Source: Nautiliaceae bacterium (GTDB lineage Bacteria; Campylobacterota; Campylobacteria; Campylobacterales; Nautiliaceae). From it: a stretch of 5,481 nt of DNA. Under the pieces are notes generated by a model, which was not told where the DNA came from, did no database searches, and saw nothing but the letters and a program-made list of their open reading frames with translations. The DNA lies in contig JALTBU010000157.1 of the NCBI GenBank assembly GCA_027008345.1, forward strand, positions 1 to 5,481, written 5' to 3'. Of this stretch, positions 1-4,834 are shown one piece after another; position 1 is the first letter of the stretch, and each line of letters begins with the position of its first letter. Position numbers and translations under genes: made by a program.

Positions 1-657
1 ATGGTTGATAGTATTTCACTTAATACCGATGAAATTTATGAAATGTGGAGGGCGGATGAGAATCTTCGCAAAAAAAACGAATTTATAGGAAATGTTTATG
101 AAGAGTGGGGAGCTAAGGCTCTTGAAGGGGACGATGAAGCCAAAATTTATATGGTGGTTGCAAATCAATGTTTAGAAGGTGTGTATTTTTATAACGGATT
201 TGCTTCTTTTTATGTTCTTGCAAGAGCAGGTAAAATGCTTGGAAGTGCTCAAATGATAAGATTTATTCAAAGAGATGAAGTGACACACACTACGCTTTTT
301 GCAAATATCTTTAAAGAGATACAAAAAGAATTCCCGGATCTTTTTACGCCTGAGGTTTACAGAAATATAAAAGATATGCTTTATGCTGCTTATGAGCTTG
401 AGAGAGACTGGGGATTTTATATTACAAACGATGAAATTTTAGGTCTTTCTAAAGAGCTTATTGACAGATTTACAAAATATCTGGCAAACAAAAGGGCAAA
501 TGCTATGGGACTTGAACTTTTATTCCCGGAAATAGGTCTTAAAAATCCTATTAGCTGGTTTGACAGTTTCAGCTCATTTAATGACCAGAAAACAAACTTT
601 TTTGAAGGAAATGTTGTAAATTATTCAAAAGGAAGTTTGAATCTTGATGATTTTTAG
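1..657 (+). CDS. nrdB: Ribonucleoside-diphosphate reductase, beta (small) subunit, 3' part
   Basis: This is the C-terminal 218 residues of the class I ribonucleotide reductase small subunit, which holds the di-iron/radical cofactor and, with the large subunit NrdA, makes deoxyribonucleotides in the cytoplasm. The second half of the ferritin-like metal site is visible: Glu59 in LEGVYFYNGFASF and Glu93/His96 in RDEVTHTTLF, matching E. coli ligands E204, E238 and H241. The acidic, Phe-ending tail (SLNLDDF) resembles the flexible tail that docks on the large subunit. The family is usually about 330-380 residues and the first ligands (D84, E115, H118 equivalents) are absent, so the gene begins before the window and the ATG at base 1 is an internal Met. 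The TGA-free 3' end overlaps the yjbQ start, and a terminator hairpin follows 19 bases after the stop. The family call is secure; the subclass is not resolved. Confidence 0.93.
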   Translation: MVDSISLNTDEIYEMWRADENLRKKNEFIGNVYEEWGAKALEGDDEAKIYMVVANQCLEGVYFYNGFASFYVLARAGKMLGSAQMIRFIQRDEVTHTTLFANIFKEIQKEFPDLFTPEVYRNIKDMLYAAYELERDWGFYITNDEILGLSKELIDRFTKYLANKRANAMGLELLFPEIGLKNPISWFDSFSSFNDQKTNFFEGNVVNYSKGSLNLDDF

Positions 658-1063
658 GCAAAAAGAGATTTCTGTTAAAGCTCCAAAAAGGGGCTTTTTT
701 TTGATTACAGATAAAATTTTAAGTGCTATTGAGATCAGTGATATAAATGTCGGAATGATGAATGTTTTTTTAAAACATACTTCGGCATCTCTTACAATAA
801 ACGAAAATGCTTCACCTGATGTGAGAATTGATATGGAAGAGATTTCAAGTTCTTTGGTGCCTGATGGGTATCATTATCACCATTCGCTTGAAGGAAGTGA
901 TGATATGCCGGCACACTTTAAATCTTCGATGTTTGGAGTAAGTCTTAATATCCCTATAACTGCCGGGAGACTGAATCTTGGGACATGGCAAGGAATTTAT
1001 CTCAATGAACATAGAGATTATCCATCTTTAAGAAGGATAGTGATTACTGTTTTTGGTCAGTAA
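647..1063 (+). CDS. yjbQ: YjbQ/UPF0047 family protein (annotated as secondary thiamine-phosphate synthase)
   Basis: A 138-residue single-domain cytoplasmic protein of the YjbQ/UPF0047 family, full length for that family (about 130-140). Hallmark blocks are all present: HTSASLTINENASPDVR (residues 44-60), HSLEGSDDMPAHFKSS (79-94) and GTWQGIYLNEHRD (112-124), with the conserved His and Asp/Glu residues that line the putative metal pocket. Homologues show weak thiamine-phosphate synthase activity, but the physiological role is uncertain, so the enzyme name should be read loosely. Two starts are possible: ATG at 647 (chosen) or TTG at 644. The purine-rich AAGGAAG at 629-635 lies 11 bases before the ATG and 8 before the TTG, so the TTG cannot be excluded. 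The gene overlaps the end of nrdB by 11 bases, suggesting translational coupling, and codons 11-19 contain the likely nrdB terminator. Confidence 0.9.
   Translation: MIFRQKEISVKAPKRGFFLITDKILSAIEISDINVGMMNVFLKHTSASLTINENASPDVRIDMEEISSSLVPDGYHYHHSLEGSDDMPAHFKSSMFGVSLNIPITAGRLNLGTWQGIYLNEHRDYPSLRRIVITVFGQ
677..702 (+). terminator. Intrinsic terminator of nrdB, lying inside yjbQ
   Basis: An 8-base-pair hairpin, arm AAAGCTCC (677-684), loop AAAAA (685-689), arm GGGGCTTT (690-697), with a single G-T wobble, runs directly into a T-tract at 695-702. It begins 19 bases after the nrdB stop codon, the usual place for a Rho-independent terminator. It is unusual because it encodes yjbQ residues around APKRGFFL, a stretch resembling the family's usual RGF..IT segment. 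The structure is seen directly; its termination activity is inferred. Confidence 0.6.
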
Positions 1064-1674
1064 CACTCTATTTTATAAAACACATTAAGCATTATGTGGT
1101 TTTTTTGAGTTGGGAGAGGAGTATTTACAGATAATGTCTTGTACATTATTTTTACAGGTCTTGGTGAAGTTGAATTAAAATTTATTTGTGTAACAAAACA
1201 CTGTTTATTTAAAGTTACGGACAATTTAGCAGCATTTTTTTGGGCTTCATTATATGCTTTTTCTCTTAAAAGTTTCAATGTTTTTACTTTTTCTGTATCT
1301 GTCGGTACTAATTTTATGTAATTCATTTTTATTTTAGCTTTTGATTTTACTTTATCTAAAAATTCTGAAAAAGTATTAATTTTATTTTTAGAAAATTTAC
1401 AAAAGCTCTTTATGTTCGCTTTGTAAGCTCTGAAATTTCCGTTTTTGTCATATTCCGGATAAAAATTATAACTGCTTTGTTGACAAATATTTTTTGAAAG
1501 ATTTATAATGTCTGATATGTTTTTTAAAAGATTGCTTAAATATTTATTTTTCATTTGAATGTTTAAAGAAATTTCGATATTTTTAAGTTTGATTTTTTGC
1601 ATATATGTTTTAGTGTCAGTCACCTGGTAGGCAAAGGATAAAGCTACAAATAATAAAAATATTAATTTTTTCAT
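1057..1674 (-). CDS. Secreted SIMPL/DUF541-like domain protein
   Basis: A 205-residue lysine-rich protein with a signal peptide: MKK, then the hydrophobic stretch LIFLLFVALSFA, with probable cleavage near residue 15, so it should be periplasmic or otherwise exported. The C-terminal half has the pattern LREKAYNEAQKNAAKLSVTLNKQCF (split here for reading: LREKAYNEAQ at 136-145, KNAAKLSVTL at 146-155), where alternating Ala/Lys helix positions followed by a short strand are typical of the SIMPL (DUF541) fold. Four cysteines (64, 92, 159, 204) could form disulfides. The function of this family is poorly known; nothing identifies a substrate. The ATG at 1674 was chosen because AAAGGAG lies 5 bases upstream; an in-frame GTG at 1680 overlaps that site. 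The gene has its own promoter, divergent from the next operon, and its last 7 bases overlap the convergent yjbQ end. The SIMPL assignment is likely rather than certain. Confidence 0.8.
   Translation of the reverse strand: MKKLIFLLFVALSFAYQVTDTKTYMQKIKLKNIEISLNIQMKNKYLSNLLKNISDIINLSKNICQQSSYNFYPEYDKNGNFRAYKANIKSFCKFSKNKINTFSEFLDKVKSKAKIKMNYIKLVPTDTEKVKTLKLLREKAYNEAQKNAAKLSVTLNKQCFVTQINFNSTSPRPVKIMYKTLSVNTPLPTQKNHIMLNVFYKIECY
1077..1106 (+). terminator. Possible intrinsic terminator downstream of yjbQ
   Basis: AAAACACA (1077-1084) and TAA (1086-1088) can pair with TTA (1092-1094), TGTG (1095-1098) and TTTT (1100-1103), leaving a GCA loop, a bulged T1085 and a bulged G1099. Seven Ts follow the bulged G (1100-1106). 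It starts 13 bases after the yjbQ stop. It lies within the 3' end of the convergent SIMPL-like gene. AT-rich and twice bulged, so only moderately convincing. Confidence 0.4.
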
Positions 1675-1679
1675 TCCCA

Positions 1680-1686
1680 CTCCTTT
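1680..1686 (-). promoter_or_regulatory. Ribosome-binding site of the SIMPL-like gene
   Basis: Read on the minus strand, bases 1686 to 1680 are AAAGGAG, a strong Shine-Dalgarno match 5 bases before the ATG at 1674. It decides the start: the alternative GTG (1680-1678) begins at the last G of this site and could not be served by it. Confidence 0.75.
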
Positions 1687-1694
1687 GATATAAT
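1686..1694 (+). promoter_or_regulatory. Extended -10 promoter of the flavin reductase to queD operon
   Basis: TGATATAAT is a perfect extended -10 (TGNTATAAT). No TTGACA-like -35 is seen about 17 bases upstream, as expected of vegetative promoters in Campylobacterota. Transcription would begin near 1701, leaving a leader of about 13 bases that holds AAAAAGG (1701-1707), 6 bases before the ATG at 1714. It overlaps the minus-strand promoter by two bases. Confidence 0.65.
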
Positions 1695-1701
1695 TATAAC
1701 A
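1693..1701 (-). promoter_or_regulatory. Extended -10 promoter of the SIMPL-like gene
   Basis: On the minus strand, 1701 to 1693 reads TGTTATAAT, also a perfect TGNTATAAT. Transcription would start near 1686-1687, so the ribosome-binding site would sit at the very 5' end of a leader of about 12 bases. No -35 box is visible. It faces away from, and overlaps, the plus-strand promoter. Confidence 0.65.
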
Positions 1702-1713
1702 AAAAGGCTTTTT

Positions 1714-2268
1714 ATGAAAATTATTGATTTTGCCAGTATCGAAAGTGTTGAGAGATACAAACTTATGAGCACTAATATTATCCCAAGACCGGTGGCGTGG
1801 ATAGTGACTGAAAATAACGGGATTATAAATATAGCGCCTTTTAGTTATTTTACAGGTGTCAGTTCAGTGCCTCCCCTTTTGATGGTGAGTATAGGAAGGA
1901 ATAAAAAAGGATTGAATGAACCAAAAGATACATTTAAAAATATAAAAGAGACAAAAAAAGCAACTGTCTGTCTTGTACCTGTTGAATTAACTGAAAAGAT
2001 GGATAAAACGGGCGAAGTTTTACCGCATAATATAAGTGAAGCTGAAAAATTTGGAATTGAAGTTGAGAGAATTGATGATAATTTTCCTCCAATTGTTAAA
2101 GGATGTAAAAGAGCGTTTTTTACTACTCTTTATGGAACATTTGAAAGAGATGAGATGGCTACAATTCCATTTTTCCTTGAAATTGATAAAATGTATATTG
2201 AGGGTGAATTTGAGCCGGTAGCAAGAGTGGGTAAAGGGTATGCGAAACTTTGTGAAATGGAGAATTGA
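1714..2268 (+). CDS. Flavin reductase-like (DIM6/NTAB, FMN-binding split-barrel) protein
   Basis: A 184-residue cytoplasmic protein of the flavin reductase-like family, whose members bind FMN in a split beta-barrel and act as NAD(P)H:flavin oxidoreductases or related flavoproteins. Diagnostic segments are IIPRPVAWIVT (22-32), GIINIAPFSYFTGVS (36-50), PPLLMVSIG (53-61), KDTFKNIKET (71-80) and the late RVGKGYAKL (171-179), matching the family's RP-AW, N-APFS-F, KDT--NI and R-G--Y signatures. Length fits the short single-domain members (about 180-200). It is the first gene of the operon, starting 13 bases after the predicted transcription start. Its C-terminal EMEN is encoded by the heptanucleotide repeat tract that continues into mntA, so the last residues may be a repeat-derived extension. 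The electron acceptor and partner are unknown. Confidence 0.88.
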   Translation: MKIIDFASIESVERYKLMSTNIIPRPVAWIVTENNGIINIAPFSYFTGVSSVPPLLMVSIGRNKKGLNEPKDTFKNIKETKKATVCLVPVELTEKMDKTGEVLPHNISEAEKFGIEVERIDDNFPPIVKGCKRAFFTTLYGTFERDEMATIPFFLEIDKMYIEGEFEPVARVGKGYAKLCEMEN

Positions 2269-2293
2269 AAATGGAAAATAAAGAATTAAAAAT
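2252..2293 (+). repeat. Degenerate heptanucleotide repeat tract at the flavin reductase/mntA junction
   Basis: Six consecutive 7-base units, nearly all ending in AAT, of the general form (T/G)(G/A)A(A/G)AAT. The central pair is TGAAAATGGAAAAT (2266-2279). The tract provides the stop TGA (2266-2268), a GGAG ribosome-binding site (2259-2262) and the start ATG (2271-2273). It has the same phase as the tract at 3500-3527, with 13 of 14 central bases identical. Confidence 0.6.
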
Positions 2294-2570
2294 ATTAAAA
2301 GATTTTAAGAATAAATACAAAGATTTATTGGAAATAAAGTATATTGTAGGTTCTTTTGCAAGAAGGGATTTTAATAAAAACAGCGATATTGATATCATTT
2401 ATTCGTTAAAGAATGAAGCATTGAAAAAAGATGCTTTTGAAGTAATTAATAAAATAGTCTCAATTAAGAAAGAGTTACAGACTAAACTTAATAGAAAAGT
2501 GGATTTCATAGATGAAAGTTCTTTAAATAACATTGCTAAAAAATATATGAAAGAAAAAATAGATGTTTAA
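2271..2570 (+). CDS. mntA: MNT-domain nucleotidyltransferase antitoxin (MntA)
   Basis: A 99-residue minimal nucleotidyltransferase. The catalytic pattern is intact: GSFARRDFNKNSDIDI (27-42) gives the GSX10DXD motif with metal-binding Asp39 and Asp41, and Asp78 in RKVDFI is the likely third carboxylate. Known MntA antitoxins neutralise the paired HepT by transferring AMP to a tyrosine in its active motif. The ATG at 2271 is chosen because GGAG ends 8 bases upstream; an upstream in-frame TTG at 2265 overlaps the previous stop and is less likely. It starts 2 bases after the flavin reductase stop and overlaps hepT by 8 bases, the expected antitoxin-first arrangement. Its first residues (MENKELKI) are encoded by the heptad repeat. 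The pair is more AT-rich than the nrdB end of the window, which fits horizontal acquisition. Activity is inferred from the motifs. Confidence 0.88.
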   Translation: MENKELKILKDFKNKYKDLLEIKYIVGSFARRDFNKNSDIDIIYSLKNEALKKDAFEVINKIVSIKKELQTKLNRKVDFIDESSLNNIAKKYMKEKIDV

Positions 2571-2922
2571 TAAAAATTTACCTAAAATAGAGTTTATTAT
2601 TCAAAGAATTGAATTTATCGAAAATATTGTAAAAAGACACAAATATGTAACTATAGCTCTTGAAGATGAAATCGAAGCAAAGCCTGCTATTTTAATGCAT
2701 CTCTCTCAAATAGGAGAAGAAATAAATAAAATTGATATTGAAATTTTAGAAAAATTAAATTTAGCAGAAGATGCAAAAGGTGCTTATAATGTAAGAAATT
2801 TTATTGTACATGCATATGAAGGGATTAATTTAGCTTTAATTGAAAAAATTATTAAAGAAAAACTTCCTGTTTTAAAAGAAAAATTTCAAAGGTATTTAAA
2901 TGAACAAAATAAATTTCAATAA
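2563..2922 (+). CDS. hepT: HepT-like HEPN (DUF86) ribonuclease toxin
   Basis: A 119-residue, almost entirely helical protein of the HepT/DUF86 HEPN family, normal in length for it. The RX4HXY active-site motif is intact: Arg78, His83 and Tyr85 in RNFIVHAYEG. Characterised HepT toxins are dimeric RNases, and the motif tyrosine is the residue AMPylated by MntA. SQIGEEINKI (48-57) matches the helix normally preceding this motif. The ATG at 2563 overlaps the last 8 bases of mntA, so the pair is probably translationally coupled, and the 3' end overlaps the FAH-family gene by 23 bases. GC is about 24% over 2581-2880. No separate promoter is convincing, so expression probably depends on the promoter at 1686. 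Toxicity is inferred from the family. Confidence 0.88.
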   Translation: MFNKNLPKIEFIIQRIEFIENIVKRHKYVTIALEDEIEAKPAILMHLSQIGEEINKIDIEILEKLNLAEDAKGAYNVRNFIVHAYEGINLALIEKIIKEKLPVLKEKFQRYLNEQNKFQ

Positions 2923-3502
2923 TAAAAAAACAACTCCCTGTAAAATTGTATGTGTTGGAAGAAATTATGTTGATCATATAAAAGAACTTAACAATGAAAT
3001 TCCAAGTGAGCCTATTTATTTTATAAAGCCAAACAGTTCAATCAGTGAAGATATTATATGGCGTGAAGGTATGCATTATGAAGGAGAAATCAGTTTTTTA
3101 ATTAAAGATAAGAAAATTATAGGTGTCGGATTTGGATTTGATTTGACTTTACGAAATATTCAAAGTAAATTAAAACAAAAAATGCTTCCTTGGGAGAGAG
3201 CAAAGGCATTTAAAGGGGCTGCTGTTTTTAGTGATTTTATGCTTTGCAGTGATTTTGAAGGGTTAGAAGTTGAGGTTATAAAAAATGGAGAAACAGTCCA
3301 AAGAGGTGGAGTTGAGCTTATGATGTATAAGCCGGACTTTTTAGTAAGAGATATTGATGAAATTTTTGGACTTGATGATTTTGACATTGTAATGAGCGGA
3401 ACTCCTAAGGGAGTTGGAGAGGTAGAAAAAGGAGATGAGTTTATTGGCAGGATTTATAAAGATGGAAAAATTTTAGTTGAAAAAAGCTGGAGAGTGAGTT
3501 GA
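2900..3502 (+). CDS. Fumarylacetoacetate hydrolase (FAH) family protein
   Basis: A 200-residue single-domain FAH-fold protein, similar in length to the short bacterial members. Members hydrolyse or decarboxylate acylpyruvate-type compounds using a divalent metal. Visible signatures are KIVCVGRNYVDHIKEL (15-30), EPIYFIKPNSS (37-47), the metal-binding HYEGEISFLI with Glu61 and Glu63, GFGFDLTLRNIQ with Asp81 as third ligand, PWERAKAFKGAAVFS (97-111), and the C-terminal SGTPKGVGEVEKGD (166-179). The catalytic and structural blocks are complete. The substrate cannot be predicted. The start at 2900 is supported by AAAGG at 2888-2892, 7 bases upstream, although this places it 23 bases inside hepT. 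It ends at the second heptad repeat tract, 2 bases before queE. Confidence 0.9.
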   Translation: MNKINFNNKKTTPCKIVCVGRNYVDHIKELNNEIPSEPIYFIKPNSSISEDIIWREGMHYEGEISFLIKDKKIIGVGFGFDLTLRNIQSKLKQKMLPWERAKAFKGAAVFSDFMLCSDFEGLEVEVIKNGETVQRGGVELMMYKPDFLVRDIDEIFGLDDFDIVMSGTPKGVGEVEKGDEFIGRIYKDGKILVEKSWRVS

Positions 3503-3527
3503 GAATGGAAAATGGAGAATGGAGAGT
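3500..3527 (+). repeat. Degenerate heptanucleotide repeat tract at the FAH/queE junction
   Basis: Four consecutive 7-base units (TGAGAAT, GGAAAAT, GGAGAAT and GGAGAGT) with a related GGAGAGT at 3489-3495 just before. As in the tract at 2252-2293, the first core unit contains the stop codon TGA and the start ATG spans the boundary to the next unit. The tract encodes the N-terminal MENGEWRV of QueE, which looks like a repeat-derived extension. Confidence 0.6.
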
Positions 3528-4215
3528 TAAAATACCTGTTAGTGAGATATTTTATTCAATTCAGGGTGAAGGTAAATATGCAGGAAATCCGTCGGTATTT
3601 GTTAGAGTTGGAGGATGTAATTTAAAATGTCCCGGATTTGGTAAAAATGGATGTGACAGTTTTTATGCTGTTGATAAAAAATACAAAAATAGCTGGCAGG
3701 AAATGAGTATAAGTGAAATAATAGCTGAAATAAAAAAATATCTTAGATTTAATCCCGATTTGGTTATTACAGGAGGAGAGCCCGGACTTTATTTTGAAAG
3801 ACTATATCCTTTAATTAAATGGTTTAGAGGGAATATTACAATTGAAACAAACGCTACAATTGCACCTGAATTTGATAAATATTCAGAATATAAAAATGTA
3901 GCTTTTGCTATGAGTGTAAAACTTTCAAACAGCGGTGAAGAATATAATAAAAGAGTAAAAAAAGAAGTTATTGAAAATATCGCAAAAAATGCAAAAAAAA
4001 GTTTTTTTAAATTTGTAGTTGATAAAGATTTGAAAGAAGAAATTGAAGATATAACAAATGGAGTTGATATTCCCGTATATTGTATGCCGCTTGGAGCTAC
4101 AAAAGAAGAATTGGAAAAAAACGCGCCTTTTGTTTTTGAATTTTGTCTAAAAAACGGATACAGATATTCTGACAGAATCCATATAAGACTTTTTGGTAAA
4201 AAAAGAGGAGTTTGA
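3505..4215 (+). CDS. queE: 7-carboxy-7-deazaguanine synthase, radical SAM (QueE)
   Basis: A 236-residue radical S-adenosylmethionine enzyme that rearranges 6-carboxytetrahydropterin to 7-carboxy-7-deazaguanine, the committed step to preQ0 and queuosine. Signatures are VSEIFYSIQGEGKYAG (substrate/SAM-contacting N-terminal strand), the cluster cysteines 38, 42 and 50 in GCNLKCPGFGKNGCDSFYAVD, TGGEP (90-94), IETNA and MSVKLSNSGE. Cysteine spacing is CX3CX7C rather than the classical CX3CX2C; the inserted residues before GCDS resemble other Campylobacterota QueE proteins. The ATG at 3505 is preferred over a TTG at 3499, with GGAGAG (3489-3494) 10 bases upstream. Its first eight residues come from a repeat tract, so the functional core starts near KIPVSEIF. 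Its TGA abuts the queD ATG, so the two consecutive enzymes are co-translated. Confidence 0.93.
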   Translation: MENGEWRVKIPVSEIFYSIQGEGKYAGNPSVFVRVGGCNLKCPGFGKNGCDSFYAVDKKYKNSWQEMSISEIIAEIKKYLRFNPDLVITGGEPGLYFERLYPLIKWFRGNITIETNATIAPEFDKYSEYKNVAFAMSVKLSNSGEEYNKRVKKEVIENIAKNAKKSFFKFVVDKDLKEEIEDITNGVDIPVYCMPLGATKEELEKNAPFVFEFCLKNGYRYSDRIHIRLFGKKRGV

Positions 4216-4800
4216 ATGATTATAAGAAAACTTTTTAAATTTGAAAATGCGCATATTGTAAGAAATTGCACTTCAAGGAGATGTTCAAAATCAATTCATG
4301 GGCATAGCTATAAAGTAGAAGTTAAATTAAAATCAAATTTTTTAGATAACGGACAGATGGTATATGATTTTGGATTAATGAAACTTTATATAAAAGATTT
4401 GATTGACAGTTTTGACCACGCTATTACTTTATGGAGTGGGGATAATCCTGAATATATTGAATTTGCTAAAAGATTTAGTGAAAGATGGATTGAACTTCCA
4501 GTCAATCCAAGTGCTGAGCAGTTTAGCAGAGTATTTTTTTTAATGGTAGATAAAATTTTGGAGCTAATGGAATTTAAAAATGGAGAAAAAGAGGTTGAAG
4601 TTTATTCTATTGTGGTTCATGAAACAGATACCGGATATGCTGAGTGTTTTAGAGAGGATGCTTATAATTTTGAAGGAATGGGTGAGATTAGGCTTGAAGA
4701 TATTAAATTTAGCGATAGAATTAAAGAAGAATGGAAAGATGAAAAGATGTGGGATAAAATATTAAGAGGAGATAGATTAAAGGTGTCAGATGAAATATAA
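4216..4800 (+). CDS. queD: 6-carboxy-5,6,7,8-tetrahydropterin synthase (QueD), long form
   Basis: A 194-residue PTPS/QueD-family enzyme that converts dihydroneopterin triphosphate to 6-carboxytetrahydropterin, the substrate of QueE. The zinc ligands are His13 (FENAH), His28 and His30 (IHGHSY). Cys23 before the HGH is the likely catalytic thiol, with Cys18 also nearby. Asp67-His68 in SFDHAI complete the catalytic set, and Glu136 in VHETDTGYAECF is the expected pterin anchor. E. coli QueD is about 120 residues; this protein is longer mainly through an insertion after the DH motif and a charged C-terminal tail (about 150-194), a form I recall in other Campylobacterota. AGAGGAG at 4204-4210 ends 5 bases before the start, which directly follows the queE stop (TGAATG). 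It is the last gene of the operon; no terminator hairpin follows. Confidence 0.92.
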   Translation: MIIRKLFKFENAHIVRNCTSRRCSKSIHGHSYKVEVKLKSNFLDNGQMVYDFGLMKLYIKDLIDSFDHAITLWSGDNPEYIEFAKRFSERWIELPVNPSAEQFSRVFFLMVDKILELMEFKNGEKEVEVYSIVVHETDTGYAECFREDAYNFEGMGEIRLEDIKFSDRIKEEWKDEKMWDKILRGDRLKVSDEI

Positions 4801-4804
4801 AGTA

Positions 4805-4813
4805 TGATATAAT
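4805..4813 (+). promoter_or_regulatory. Extended -10 promoter of the P-loop ATPase gene
   Basis: TGATATAAT starts 5 bases after the queD stop and is identical to the plus-strand box at 1686-1694. No -35 is seen. Transcription would start near 4820, leaving a leader of about 15 bases holding AAAGGAG at 4823-4829, 5 bases before the ATG at 4835. It suggests the downstream gene is transcribed separately, although readthrough from queD is also possible. Confidence 0.6.
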
Positions 4814-4834
4814 TTTTTTGTTAAAGGAGAAAGG

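Noticed and set aside
1..3. ATG at the first base as the nrdB start
   Set aside because: The protein lacks the first half of the di-iron site present in every class I small subunit, so the gene must start before the window.
1139..1321. A 60-codon plus-strand open frame
   Set aside because: It lies antisense within the SIMPL-like gene, which has a signal peptide, a family-like domain and a good ribosome-binding site.
2159..2398. Minus-strand open frame across the flavin reductase/mntA junction
   Set aside because: It is a shadow of two well-supported plus-strand genes and has low-complexity composition.
2785..2790. TATAAT inside hepT as an internal promoter
   Set aside because: The TGN extension is absent (TGCT precedes it), it lies in coding sequence encoding the conserved motif region, and such hexamers are expected by chance at this AT content. 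Another at queD (near 4664) was rejected for the same reason.
3789..4271. A 160-codon open frame on the minus strand
   Set aside because: It is antisense to queE and the queD start, is rich in Ser/Phe/Leu as expected from reverse reading of Glu/Lys-rich AT-rich codons, and has no recognisable domain or ribosome-binding site.
3505..4800. QueE and QueD as part of a deazaguanine DNA-modification (Dpd) cluster
   Set aside because: No DpdA-like transglycosylase or other Dpd gene is visible; the adjacent QueE-QueD pair is fully explained by tRNA queuosine synthesis. Downstream sequence could reopen this.
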